From JACXTP01 sp963827905 (GTDB taxonomy: Archaea > Thermoplasmatota > Thermoplasmata > Methanomassiliicoccales > UBA472): a stretch of DNA of 64,000 nt. Below the pieces are notes generated by a model. The model searched no databases. It worked only from the letters and a program-made list of their open reading frames with translations, and was not told the DNA's origin. The stretch is from contig CAWHCB010000010.1 in NCBI GenBank assembly GCA_963827905.1, positions 1-64,000 of the forward strand, given 5' to 3'. Each line of letters opens with the position of its first letter. The first letter of the stretch is position 1. A program made the translations under genes and the position numbers. Below, in pieces: positions 29,081 through 37,188 of this stretch.

Positions 29081-30052
29081 GTGCGTTTGCAAGGAAGTAA
29101 GATATTGGTCACGGGTTGCGCCGGATTCATCGGCAGCCATATGGTGGACGCTCTGCTCGCGAAGGGTTGCGAGGTCGTGGGCGTGGACAACCTTTCCGCT
29201 GGAAAGAAAGAGTTCATGGAAAGGGCACAGGCCACGGGCCGCTTCCAATTCCACCAGACCGACCTGCTCTCCGGTCGGCTCAAGGAGCACTTGGGAGGCG
29301 TGGACGTGGTTTTCCATTTCGCCGCCAACCCGGACGTGAGGCAGGGGCCGAACAACACCCGGGTGCACATGGAGCAGAACATCGAGGCCACCTACCTGGT
29401 GCTGGAGGCGATGCGGGCCGCCTCGGTCCGATCCATATGCTTCCCTTCCACCTCCACCGTTTACGGGGAACCGGGACAGATACCGACCGAGGAGGGCTAC
29501 GGACCGCTCATACCGATATCCATCTATGGCGCCTCCAAGCTGGCCTGCGAAGCCTTGATCTGCTCCTACGCCCACACCTTCGACATGGAGGCGGCGATCT
29601 ACCGCTTCGCCAACGTCGTCGGTTCCCGCAGCACCCACAATGTGGTGCACGACTTCATCCGCAAGCTCCGTGAGGAGCCCAAACGCCTGGAGATCCTTGG
29701 GGCGGCGCCAGGGACGAACAAATCATATGTGCACGTCTCCGACTGCACCGAGGCCATGATGGTCGGCGCCGAACGGGCGCAGGAGCAGGTGGCCATCTAC
29801 AACATCGGCTCTCTGGACCGCCTTAACGTGCAGGGAATCGCCGACATAGTGGTCCAGGAGATGGGGCTGCCCGATGTCCGCTACGATTGGACCGGGGGCG
29901 TGAAGGGCGGAAGGGGTTGGGTCGGCGACGTCAAGGAGATGCTGCTGGACATCAAGAAGCTCCAGGCCATCGGTTGGAACCCGAGCATGGGCAGCGAGGC
30001 GGCGATGCGTCAAGCGGTCCGGGAGATCCTGGCCGCGGGCAAGGCTCATTGA
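29081..30052 (+). CDS. NAD-dependent epimerase/dehydratase (UDP-sugar epimerase type)
   Basis: A 323-residue extended short-chain dehydrogenase. ILVTGCAGFIGSHMVDALLA is the NAD-binding glycine motif. Later FPSTSTVYGEPGQ and YGASKLACEAL place the catalytic Ser/Thr, Tyr and Lys, and RFANVVGSRSTHNVVHDFIR fits the sugar-binding region. It is most like UDP-glucose 4-epimerase-type enzymes that feed surface polysaccharide or glycoprotein synthesis. The substrate is not proven. It starts with GTG, two bases after the preceding stop. Its end overlaps the transglutaminase gene on the other strand by seven bases. Confidence 0.9.
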   Translation: MRLQGSKILVTGCAGFIGSHMVDALLAKGCEVVGVDNLSAGKKEFMERAQATGRFQFHQTDLLSGRLKEHLGGVDVVFHFAANPDVRQGPNNTRVHMEQNIEATYLVLEAMRAASVRSICFPSTSTVYGEPGQIPTEEGYGPLIPISIYGASKLACEALICSYAHTFDMEAAIYRFANVVGSRSTHNVVHDFIRKLREEPKRLEILGAAPGTNKSYVHVSDCTEAMMVGAERAQEQVAIYNIGSLDRLNVQGIADIVVQEMGLPDVRYDWTGGVKGGRGWVGDVKEMLLDIKKLQAIGWNPSMGSEAAMRQAVREILAAGKAH

Positions 30053-31170
30053 TCCGGGACGGCATCGACCTTGATGAGGATGTCCGTTCCCTCGAAGGTC
30101 CAGTCCACATCGCCATCTACTACCGGCGCTGAGCTGGCAGTGAGCCCCCCTGCGTAAGGGAAGCCGACCGTGTCCATGGTCATCCAGTATCCTGCATCGT
30201 CCAAAAGGTAGTGCACCGGCACCAGCGTGCCATAGTGCGAGCTGATGGCCATCCTTATCGCGGAGAGGTCGGTGTACTCGTCCCCGATGAAGACCGTGGC
30301 GAACGCGTGCCCATCGATCAGGTTGAAGCGCGCGCAACCCCCCAGCTCCCGGACCATGGTGGCGACAAGTATGGCATGGTCCTCGCAGTCCCCGCCCCTC
30401 AGCACCAAGGTGTCCATCGAACTTTGCCATTTGTCCGAGGGGTCTGAGGTGTACTCGATGTTCTCCCGCACCCAGTCAAAGACATAGAGGAGCTGCTGCA
30501 GGCTGTAAGGCCCAGGCTCCTGGAGCTGGACCTGCGTCACCAGGGCGGAGACGGCGTCCCCGTCCATCAACGCGGTGGCCTTGTCATAATAATTTCGCGG
30601 ATTGCTCGAGACATCGTATACCGTTGGACCGATGGGCTCTAAAACCTCTGTGTCCCAAAGCTTGCCGTCCATCCTTCCGTAGTCGTTCCATTCCGTGCCT
30701 TCCGGCGCTTGGACGGCTATCTCCACGAATATCCGGTAATCCTCCCTCCCTGCCGCCTCTGGCGCAGTGAAGAATATCAGGCCAAGGCTTTCCCTTCCCC
30801 CCGAGGTAAGATTGACCGAGCAGGTACGAGATGTCTCCAGTCCGTGGTCGGGCCATTCCACGCCAAAGCCATAGATATAGATCTGGTTCGGCGATTGGCT
30901 CACCACACTGAGGTTCAGCACCCCACCATAACCAGCGTAGATGGGGGTCATGGCCCAGGAAAGCTGAATGGAGTGGTTCAGCGCGTCCATGGTGATGGGG
31001 CGGGGCTTCCAAGGCACGGGTTGTTGGTCCAGGTAGACATCTGGGGCGACCAGGTCCTCGGTCTGAAAGCCCTCAGGCTGGTCGAAGAACATCGGCATGA
31101 CCACTAGACCGGCCAATAGAAGCACTGCCACGACGGCCAGCGCGATGACGGCTGATCTGCCTGCCCGCAT
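30046..31170 (-). CDS. Membrane-anchored transglutaminase-like (papain-fold) protein
   Basis: The N-terminus RAGRSAVIALAVVAVLLLAG is a signal anchor helix, so most of the 374 residues are outside the cell. A beta-sandwich-like region near residues 60-170 is followed by the transglutaminase core: TLVLRGGDCEDHAILVATMV holds the catalytic Cys, FNLIDGHAFATVFIGDE the His, and the acidic residue follows in YWMTMDTVG. Extracellular protein cross-linking, cleavage or peptidoglycan-like wall processing is possible. The substrate is unknown. Confidence 0.85.
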   Translation of the reverse strand: MRAGRSAVIALAVVAVLLLAGLVVMPMFFDQPEGFQTEDLVAPDVYLDQQPVPWKPRPITMDALNHSIQLSWAMTPIYAGYGGVLNLSVVSQSPNQIYIYGFGVEWPDHGLETSRTCSVNLTSGGRESLGLIFFTAPEAAGREDYRIFVEIAVQAPEGTEWNDYGRMDGKLWDTEVLEPIGPTVYDVSSNPRNYYDKATALMDGDAVSALVTQVQLQEPGPYSLQQLLYVFDWVRENIEYTSDPSDKWQSSMDTLVLRGGDCEDHAILVATMVRELGGCARFNLIDGHAFATVFIGDEYTDLSAIRMAISSHYGTLVPVHYLLDDAGYWMTMDTVGFPYAGGLTASSAPVVDGDVDWTFEGTDILIKVDAVPDQ

Positions 31171-31265
31171 GATGACGCATAAAAGGACCTCCCCCTATAA
31201 TTAAACGATTCCGCCTGGTTCTCGGCAATGGGACCGATGGCAGGGGCAAAGGTCAGTCCTCTGCT

Positions 31266-31897
31266 TCAGCTCGATCGGGATGCACTCGATGGTCGCACCT
31301 CGATCTCCACCTTCTCCATCATGGCCAACAGCTTGTTCTCGGTACGAAGCTCCATAGGCTCGAAGAGCAGAGTGTCCGTCGGACCCCATAGCGAGACCCA
31401 ACCGATCACGTACAGGCCCTCGCTGATGGCCGTTGCCAATAATGGGGACATTTCGACCACCGTGTCTGACCCGATTATTATCCCCGAGATGACGAAAATT
31501 AGGAGGAGAGCGAGGGCGAATGGCAGTTGTCTTAATCCCCTATGACTTAATCACTTGGAGCTGAACTTCATTGTCCTTGCGCAGGGTGGCGCAATATCTA
31601 CTGATGGCGGTCTTGATCTCCTCTACGCTCCTCCGACCGATCTGGTCCGATGGCACCAAGAAAGTGAATCGATATCTCCGTCTTGTCCCAACCCCTCTCC
31701 TCTCTGATCATGGCTTTGCATCGTTGGAGGGCGGATTGGCCCATGAATTCCATCGGTATCGCTGGAAAAAAGGTCCTTTTCTGGAGGTGTAAGAATGTGG
31801 TCGATGTCGTTTACCTCGACTATGATGTGAATCTCTTCCTGGTTCTGTCTTCCTCAATTTCATTTGAACCATCCTCTTGAATGCCTTTGCCCATCAT
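31266..31897 (-). pseudogene. Broken gene (or two) for a soluble domain and a short membrane domain
   Basis: Read in three frames with shifts near 31830, 31775 and 31630, the strand gives one continuous-looking protein: MMGKGIQEDGSNEIEE, EIHIIVEVNDIDHILTPPEK, PMEFMGQSALQRCKAMIREE and SVEEIKTAISRYCATLRKDN to VIKS at a TAG at 31540. A further shift leads to LRQLPFALALLLIFVISGII, then EGLYVIGWVSLWGPTDTLLF and ENKLLAMMEKVEIEVR. Whether the two parts are one gene or two is unclear. I do not recognise the family. The breaks could be decay next to the tRNA/islet boundary, or sequencing error as elsewhere. Confidence 0.5.
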
Positions 31898-32051
31898 ATC
31901 AATATTGAGGGGGTTCCAGTAATAACCTGGAGGTCTTTAATACCTATAGTCAATGAAATGGAGAACGATGGCTTATCGGAACCGAAGGGTTGGCACCTCT
32001 ACTAGGCGATGATAAACTATTTGGATAACTTCGCCGTTAGAGCGCCCCACC

Positions 32052-32126
32052 GGGTCTGTGGGGTAGCTTGGTCCATCCTTGGGGCTTTGGGAGCCTTAGA
32101 CCCCGATTCAAATTCGGGCAGACCCA
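32052..32126 (+). tRNA. tRNA-Pro (TGG anticodon)
   Basis: Acceptor GGGTCTG pairs with CAGACCC. The anticodon stem GGGGC/GCCTT (two G-U) closes the loop TTTGGGA with anticodon TGG at its centre. The T stem is CCCGA/TCGGG around TTCAAAT. The D arm is short (three pairs, one G-U) with conserved A14, G18, G19 and A21. The discriminator is A and CCA is encoded at 32127-32129. No intron. Its 3' end doubles as the left attachment site of the islet to the right. Confidence 0.93.
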
Positions 32127-32129
32127 CCA
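32110..32129 (+). repeat. attL-like repeat in the tRNA-Pro 3' end
   Basis: AAATTCGGGCAGACCCACCA, covering part of the T arm, the acceptor strand, the discriminator and CCA. It matches 37735-37754 at every base. Confidence 0.75.
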
Positions 32130-32440
32130 TCATCCCTATCCAGGCAGCGTTTTATACTTTTTAATAAAGGAGTAATGATCCTTTATCCCCTTAGATGACC
32201 TGATCATTCTCAATCTTCTTTTACGATCGGATAGGGTTGCGATCTTCCGACTTCACCGAACGCTGAGTCATGGCACCCATCGAAAAGGTGTTATGTCCTC
32301 AGTCATTTTTGAGGTTGTCCATGATTCTGCATTCCGTTTATATTGAATCTTGGAAGTGAAACCAGAGGGTATGGCTTGATGTTGGTTCAGCCATTCTACA
32401 ATGGCTCTTCAACCTGAAATTGAAAAAATGTATAGGTTTC
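32130..32440. other. Intergenic, no gene recognised
   Basis: The 311 bases between the tRNA and the BASS transporter stop codon show no credible open frame and no RNA fold that I recognise. An integrase remnant would be expected here if one had been lost, but none is visible. Confidence 0.6.
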
Positions 32441-33319
32441 TCACTGTGTTACATTCCCCTTTGGTGATGGTCCTTCCGTTTTGGTCTTCCTCCCCCATTC
32501 ACCGGCCAGTATCATCAATAACACAAGCCCGACCAATGAGACGACCAATACTGTCACACCGACCATTGGCCGATCTTGGAAATTGACGGTCGCCGTCAAT
32601 ATGCCAGCAGCGATGTTGCGTTGGGCAGCGCCCATGGCGGACACCCGTTTCGTCCCTTGGTCCTTGCCTCCCAGGAAATAACCGATGATCAGAGCGATAA
32701 CGATGAAGAATATCGCGAATCCTATCGTTCCGGTTCCGATCGTGTCGAGGATCTGTTCCCAGAACTGGGCGAAGAAGAGGAACAATAAGGCAAATAGACT
32801 GACCGTCGTCACGGAATTGAGGAGCTTTGCGGCGTGGTCAGCAAAGTCCGGATATCGTTGTTTGATGAACAAAGCCACCCCCAACGGTATGAGCATGAGG
32901 AACACCAATGGCTTTGCCACGTCCCAAGGATTTATTTCCACGCCCTCCACGATAATAGGGAGGACCAGCGGCAGAACAAATACAGACACGATCATCAACA
33001 TGGTCATCAAGCCTACGGCATAGGCTATGTTCCCCTTGGCGAATTGTGTCAGCTTTGGCAGGAACGGGGCTCCGGCAGCCAATGCAAGTATGTAGAACCC
33101 TATCTTCACATCCTCTGGCAGGTCCAGTATGGATCCCGCTCCGATGATGATGGCAGGCACGATGACGAAATTGCCGATGAGGGCCAATAGGTCCAACTTC
33201 CAGTTCTTTAACGGTTGGACGATCATGTTCAAGGTCAGACTGAAGCCCATCGCCAGCATGCTTCCGACCACGAATAGGAGCCCGAATACCTGCAATAACA
33301 CGATCAGTGCATCTGCCAT
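32441..33319 (-). CDS. BASS-family (bile acid:sodium symporter-like) transporter
   Basis: A 292-residue membrane protein with about nine or ten hydrophobic helices (LIVLLQVFGLLFVVGSMLAM, LLALIGNFVIVPAIIIGAGS, ILALAAGAPFLPKLTQFAKG, MTMLMIVSVFVLPLVLPIIV). The internal AAGAPFLPKLTQFAKGN and SAMGAAQRNIAAGILTATVN match the two discontinuous-helix motifs of BASS carriers. The family moves organic anions, often with sodium, and related branches move arsenite. In this operon a sulfur-containing anion (a sulfinate, or the sulfite product) is a reasonable guess. The second of two adjacent ATG codons is chosen for its spacing from AGGTG. It begins 25 bases after the rhodanese gene. Confidence 0.85.
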   Translation of the reverse strand: MADALIVLLQVFGLLFVVGSMLAMGFSLTLNMIVQPLKNWKLDLLALIGNFVIVPAIIIGAGSILDLPEDVKIGFYILALAAGAPFLPKLTQFAKGNIAYAVGLMTMLMIVSVFVLPLVLPIIVEGVEINPWDVAKPLVFLMLIPLGVALFIKQRYPDFADHAAKLLNSVTTVSLFALLFLFFAQFWEQILDTIGTGTIGFAIFFIVIALIIGYFLGGKDQGTKRVSAMGAAQRNIAAGILTATVNFQDRPMVGVTVLVVSLVGLVLLMILAGEWGRKTKTEGPSPKGNVTQ

Positions 33320-33344
33320 CATTACACCTGCTTAGTTGACCTCA

Positions 33345-33887
33345 TTACCTTTTCCGGGGAAGCACTATCAGATTTGGGTCCACCTCATAGGTCCATGGCA
33401 ACCCGGAGTTCTTCCAGCCGTTCTTCAATCGATGTCCCTTATAGACACTGTCTGACTCCTGCACCGGGTCCCCCTCGATCCCATCAATGATGTTATAGAC
33501 GTTCTTGAAACCCGCTTCCGCAAGCAGATTCGCAGCCAGACTGCCACGGACCCCGGATCGGCATGTGACCAATAGCACATCGGTGATGTCGACAACGTCC
33601 ATCACTTGGGTTACGAAATCGGGGTTGGGACTCATCGGGAATCTTTTCTTTCCCTCGTCCCACTGATAAATTTGAAGATGGGATGGAATGTTCCAAGCCA
33701 TCTTCGGATGGCCGACGTAGAGGAATTCCTCAGTGGTGCGCACATCGATGATCCTAACCCTGCTCGGGTCGGTCTTCCACATCTCATATGCTTCCTTCGC
33801 GGTCACGTATAGTCCCAGGACCGTCTCCTTCCCCGGGGCTATCTGATGTTGAACCACCTGAGAAGCTGGATTCTCGTCATTGGTCAT
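33345..33887 (-). CDS. Rhodanese-domain protein
   Basis: A 180-residue single-domain protein. VTAKEAYEMWKTDPSRVRII then DVRTTEEFLYVGHPKMAWNI begin the rhodanese fold, and LLVTCRSGVRGSLAANLLAE carries the active-site cysteine in the CRSGxR loop. Rhodaneses move sulfane sulfur to acceptors such as cyanide, thiols or proteins. It has no signal peptide, so it is cytosolic. A good ribosome site (GGAGAT) precedes the ATG at 33887. It sits between the DszB-like gene and the BASS transporter with gaps of 23 and 25 bases. Confidence 0.9.
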   Translation of the reverse strand: MTNDENPASQVVQHQIAPGKETVLGLYVTAKEAYEMWKTDPSRVRIIDVRTTEEFLYVGHPKMAWNIPSHLQIYQWDEGKKRFPMSPNPDFVTQVMDVVDITDVLLVTCRSGVRGSLAANLLAEAGFKNVYNIIDGIEGDPVQESDSVYKGHRLKNGWKNSGLPWTYEVDPNLIVLPRKR

Positions 33888-33910
33888 TCGCCCATCTCCT
33901 TTACTCCCGC

Positions 33911-35149
33911 CTATCCTAGCCGTATCCCGGATGCCAGCGATGTGGCCGTCTTGGGAAGCTTGGCGGTGGTCACCTTCTTCCATTGCTCTTCCAACAGCTC
34001 TCGGGCCGCCTGTTCGAGGAACTCCGGCGCGGCCCACTTCTGCACATCGAAGTCGTTCTCGATGTACCCGTGGCTCAGCATGAAGTCCTTCCCGATCTCC
34101 ACGGAGGCCAGGTTCTGGAGGGACAGGTTGGGCACCATGTCTACGTGCTTGATCCCCTCGTACGTATGTTCCACGTCTAGGTAGAACGTCTGCTTGTCGA
34201 GGATAGCCGCCGCAGCGTGCTTGTGCTCGTTGGCCCAGCGCCCCACCTTGATCATGCCCTTCATGAACGCCACCACTAGCTCGGGGTGCTCCTCGGCCAT
34301 CACATCGGTGCAGGTGATGACGGCGGGGACGTTGGCCACCTGCAGGGTCCAGTCCGGATATCTGGATAGGTCCTCGATCGCTTTGAACTTGCCCGTCGCC
34401 TCCGTGAGCTGCTCCAGGGGCTTGCTTTGGGTATAGATCGCATCCACGACGCCCTTTTCCAACGCGTTCTCCAGCGGGCGGAAGGCCAGGTCGTGCTTGT
34501 GGTCACGCTTGAGCCACAGCTCAGATGGGTTATTCATGGGGTCCAGCATCTTAGGGTCGTCGTACCAATCATCCGGATAGGGGAATTCCACGATCTCGAC
34601 ATCATCGCGGGTCATATCGTTCAACCTGAGCATCAGCTCGATGCCTTGTTCCTCCTGGATGCGCCACCAGTCGCATTTGATGGAGTTGAGGCTCTTGGAG
34701 AGGCCGATCTTCTTACCTTTCAGGTCCTTCATCCGATAGATGTCGTCCCTGGACCGGACCATCATGCAGCCGCCCTCGTACACATGTGTGGTACCAAGGA
34801 GCCTGGTCCTGCGGATGTCCGCGTGAACATGGATGGGGGGGAACAGCCCGCCGAACCTGATGAGATTATCGAGGTTGTGAATGTAGTGCGGATACCAGTT
34901 GTTCTCCCGACGGGAGCGCAGAAAAGAGTAATGGACGCCGATCTTCTTGTACTCCTCCCTGACCCAACCTAGTTCCTGGTCGACGTTGCTTGCGGACACT
35001 AGGGGGCAGTTGGTATAGTACACCTCTTTCCAATCCAACGGCACGGTGCTGAATTTCTTGCCCTTCCTACTCGAGGCCATTTCCTTTTTTTCGAGGATCC
35101 CGGGGGCACGGGCGGTCGCTTTGCCGCTATTTTTTATTTGTTTTCCCAT
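33911..35149 (-). CDS. DszB-like protein (sulfinate desulfinase family), cytosolic
   Basis: The 412-residue protein resembles 2'-hydroxybiphenyl-2-sulfinate desulfinase DszB of Rhodococcus: YYTNCPL matches YSNCPV around its nucleophile Cys27, LIRFGGLFPP matches TRFGGEIPP, RRTRLLGTT matches GRTRLLGIT, and QKWAAPEFLEQ matches DQWAAPEFLNN near the end. Cys48, His88 and Arg98 here correspond to Cys27, His60 and Arg70, with the His-Arg spacing of 10 preserved. DszB splits an aryl sulfinate into sulfite and the arene. The fold is that of type 2 periplasmic binding proteins, so a transport role was considered, but there is no signal peptide or lipobox. A GGGAGGGA site suits the ATG at 35149, one base after the tetR stop. 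The true substrate is unknown. Confidence 0.8.
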   Translation of the reverse strand: MGKQIKNSGKATARAPGILEKKEMASSRKGKKFSTVPLDWKEVYYTNCPLVSASNVDQELGWVREEYKKIGVHYSFLRSRRENNWYPHYIHNLDNLIRFGGLFPPIHVHADIRRTRLLGTTHVYEGGCMMVRSRDDIYRMKDLKGKKIGLSKSLNSIKCDWWRIQEEQGIELMLRLNDMTRDDVEIVEFPYPDDWYDDPKMLDPMNNPSELWLKRDHKHDLAFRPLENALEKGVVDAIYTQSKPLEQLTEATGKFKAIEDLSRYPDWTLQVANVPAVITCTDVMAEEHPELVVAFMKGMIKVGRWANEHKHAAAAILDKQTFYLDVEHTYEGIKHVDMVPNLSLQNLASVEIGKDFMLSHGYIENDFDVQKWAAPEFLEQAARELLEEQWKKVTTAKLPKTATSLASGIRLG

Positions 35150-35150
35150 A

Positions 35151-35738
35151 TTATTTTCCCTCCCTTCCATTTCTTATACCGTTCCAGATCATGCGGTCGA
35201 TCTCCTGCAATGCTTGTGAGGCAGTCAGGCCGCATTTATTCAAAATCCCTTCATCACGGACCACGAAGGCGATATTTCTGAAGACATGCACTACGAAGCA
35301 TGTATTGATGGGTTCGATCTCGCCAGACTTGACCGCGTCGTCAAGGAGCTCAACGAACCTCTGGATAAAACGATCGGATACGTTGGCATATGCCAATCGG
35401 GCCGATTCGAAATGATCGACGTCACTGCGGAACTCCTGAGAAAGAAGCCGAACGGCGTCCACCGCAGCGTGCCAATATAATCGAGCTTTATCTATGGAAG
35501 TAATCCCTTGAAGTGACCGATTATCAAAATCTGCCAAAGCAAGTTCGCCCCAACGGACGATAGCGAGCACGACAAGCCCATCCTTGTTCGATGCTATCTT
35601 ATAAAGCGACGAGGCTGAGCAATGCAGTTCGCTCGCCAGCTCCGATATCGTGATATTTGAGAATCCACGTTCGGTTATTATAATGATGATCTCGTCCAGT
35701 AGTTCCTGGCGACGAGCGTCATCGAACCTTGCACGCAA
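35151..35738 (-). CDS. TetR-family transcription repressor
   Basis: A 195-residue protein with an N-terminal TetR helix-turn-helix: RRQELLDEIIIIITERGFSN, ITISELASELHCSASSLYKI and ASNKDGLVVLAIVRWGELAL. The variable C-terminal domain (from about residue 60) would bind the inducer. The start is a TTG at 35738, supported by AGGAGGTT seven bases upstream. It is the first gene of the dszB-like operon. Two GTATT-N2-AATAC palindromes upstream are its likely operators, so the cassette is probably self-repressed and induced by a small molecule, perhaps the desulfinase substrate (inference). Confidence 0.9.
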   Translation of the reverse strand: MRARFDDARRQELLDEIIIIITERGFSNITISELASELHCSASSLYKIASNKDGLVVLAIVRWGELALADFDNRSLQGITSIDKARLYWHAAVDAVRLLSQEFRSDVDHFESARLAYANVSDRFIQRFVELLDDAVKSGEIEPINTCFVVHVFRNIAFVVRDEGILNKCGLTASQALQEIDRMIWNGIRNGREGK

Positions 35739-35840
35739 TCTTGAACCTCCTAACCGGGCGTCATTGGCGCCAAAGGCTTGATGCCGTTCTCACTTGAGTT
35801 ACACTATTGGCACAATGTTGCATATTAAGTATTCATTATG

Positions 35841-35887
35841 GTATTAAAATACTTTAGTATTGAGTAATGTAAAAGGTATTATAATAC
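35841..35887. promoter_or_regulatory. Pair of palindromes, candidate TetR operators
   Basis: GTATTAAAATAC (35841-35852) and GTATTATAATAC (35876-35887) share the arms GTATT/AATAC with a two-base centre. Their centres are 35 bp apart, in an AT-rich stretch between tetR (minus) and the DUF6325 gene (plus). Related partial copies (AGTATT) lie between them. Confidence 0.6.
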
Positions 35888-35955
35888 TAGTGATAATGTT
35901 GCCATCGGTATGATTATCCTAAAAAAAGACGCCCAAAAAATCCGACGGGAGATCG

Positions 35956-35966
35956 TCTTATAATGG
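35956..35966 (+). promoter_or_regulatory. TATA box of the DUF6325/SHOCT operon
   Basis: TCTTATAATGG lies about 40-50 bases before the ATG at 36005, so initiation near 35985 leaves a short leader containing the ribosome site GAGGATG. Confidence 0.5.
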
Positions 35967-36004
35967 ATTCCATGCCAATTGAATAGAGAAAAGAGGATGA
36001 AAAA

Positions 36005-36571
36005 ATGGTAATGTTTGGACCAATGCAGATGTTCGTGTTCGGTTTCCCCGGGAATGACTTCAACGGGATGATCTATCCCGCCTTCGAAGAGGCGAAGGAG
36101 AAGGGGATAATCAGGTTCGTGGACTACATGCTCGTTTCCAAGGACGAGGATGGGAACATCCAAGAGATCGAGGGCACCGACCTTGGAGAGGCGGAGCTGG
36201 TCGATCTGGGCGCCGGCATCGGTGCCTTGATGGGATTCGGCGCTGCCGGAGAGGAGGGCGCCAATGTGGGCTGGAGAGAGGGAGAGAAGGCGGTCATCGA
36301 GAATGGCTTCGGTTTCACCCAGGATGATATGGACAACATAGCGGATGCCATACCGGACAACAGCACCGCTTTGATCATGATCATCGAGCACCTCTGGGCC
36401 AAGGACATCAAGCAGCAGCTCCTCGATTCCAACGCCGTGATGATCGCCCATGGCATGCTGACCAGGGACATGTTCATGCAGATCGGCGCCATAGCGGCCG
36501 CCGAGGAAGCGGAAAGGAAGAAAGCTGCCAAGGCAAAGCCGAAGAAGAAGAGGACGGCTAAGAAGAAGTGA
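36005..36571 (+). CDS. DUF6325-like protein with basic C-terminal tail
   Basis: A 188-residue protein. MQMFVFGFPGNDFNGMIYPA and KGIIRFVDYMLVSKDEDGNI match the start of the DUF6325 pattern (GFPGNxFxG then IRhhDhhhhxKDxDG), and ALIMIIEHLWAKDIKQQLLD matches its end. A glycine-rich central segment (GAGIGALMGFGAAGEEGANV) is inserted relative to the second copy. The C-terminus is a lysine-rich tail (AKAKPKKKRTAKKK), which may bind nucleic acid or membrane surface. Function unknown. GAGGATG precedes the ATG. Confidence 0.8.
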   Translation: MVMFGPMQMFVFGFPGNDFNGMIYPAFEEAKEKGIIRFVDYMLVSKDEDGNIQEIEGTDLGEAELVDLGAGIGALMGFGAAGEEGANVGWREGEKAVIENGFGFTQDDMDNIADAIPDNSTALIMIIEHLWAKDIKQQLLDSNAVMIAHGMLTRDMFMQIGAIAAAEEAERKKAAKAKPKKKRTAKKK

Positions 36572-36694
36572 GGAGCACCCAATAACACCGGTTGTCATTT
36601 CAAAGAATGGACAACCACCAATAATCCTTTACAATACCCTGGGAGGGCAAGAACCAGGAAACCATTGAAGGGAACAATAAGAAGAGGTTGAGCT

Positions 36695-37186
36695 ATGGCT
36701 GAGAAAGTTGAGAAATGGACGATAGAGAAATCGCATAAGAAGACGAAGAGCAAGGTGCTGGGACCGGTTGACTATTTGGTCTTGGGGTTTCCCGGTAACA
36801 AGTTCAACGGGAAGATCGCCCCTGAACTGGAAAGATTAGAGAAGAACGGAACGATCCGTATAATCGACCTGGTTTTCATCCACAAGGACATTGATGGTAA
36901 AGTGGAAGCGATAGAGCTCAAGGACATGGGCGGTGAAGCGGGCGATTCCTTCGGCAAGTTCGCAAACAATCTCAACGAACTCCTCTCTCTGGACGACATC
37001 GATTCGGTTGGAGCGGCCCTAGCATTGAACAGCTCGGCAAGCATCTTGTTATATGAGAACACCTGGGCGGTCAAGTTCAAGGAAGCTTTGATCGATTCTG
37101 AGGCTATGTTGATCACCCAAGGACGTGTGCCCGGCGACGTAATCGCCAAGGTTACCGAGGAAAAGCAGTTGTATTGGGGTGATTGA
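36695..37186 (+). CDS. DUF6325 family protein
   Basis: A 163-residue protein with the full DUF6325 pattern: LGPVDYLVLGFPGNKFNGKI, APELERLEKNGTIRIIDLVF, SSASILLYENTWAVKFKEAL and a terminal GRVPGDVIAKV. In actinobacteria DUF6325 genes commonly stand beside a SHOCT-domain gene, as here (family knowledge). A paralog lies 123 bases upstream. The function is unknown. Stress-related roles have been suggested for similar pairs, but nothing in the sequence proves this. Confidence 0.85.
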   Translation: MAEKVEKWTIEKSHKKTKSKVLGPVDYLVLGFPGNKFNGKIAPELERLEKNGTIRIIDLVFIHKDIDGKVEAIELKDMGGEAGDSFGKFANNLNELLSLDDIDSVGAALALNSSASILLYENTWAVKFKEALIDSEAMLITQGRVPGDVIAKVTEEKQLYWGD

Positions 37187-37188
37187 AG

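Noticed and set aside
32834..33190. 118-codon plus-strand frame across the BASS gene
   Set aside because: Antisense shadow, rich in His, Gln and Tyr, over a clear membrane protein with matching hydrophobic helices on the minus strand.
33911..35149. ABC-transporter substrate-binding protein (NitT/TauT/SsuA type)
   Set aside because: The fold class is the same, but there is no signal peptide or lipobox, no permease or ATPase gene nearby, and the DszB active-site residues and blocks are present.
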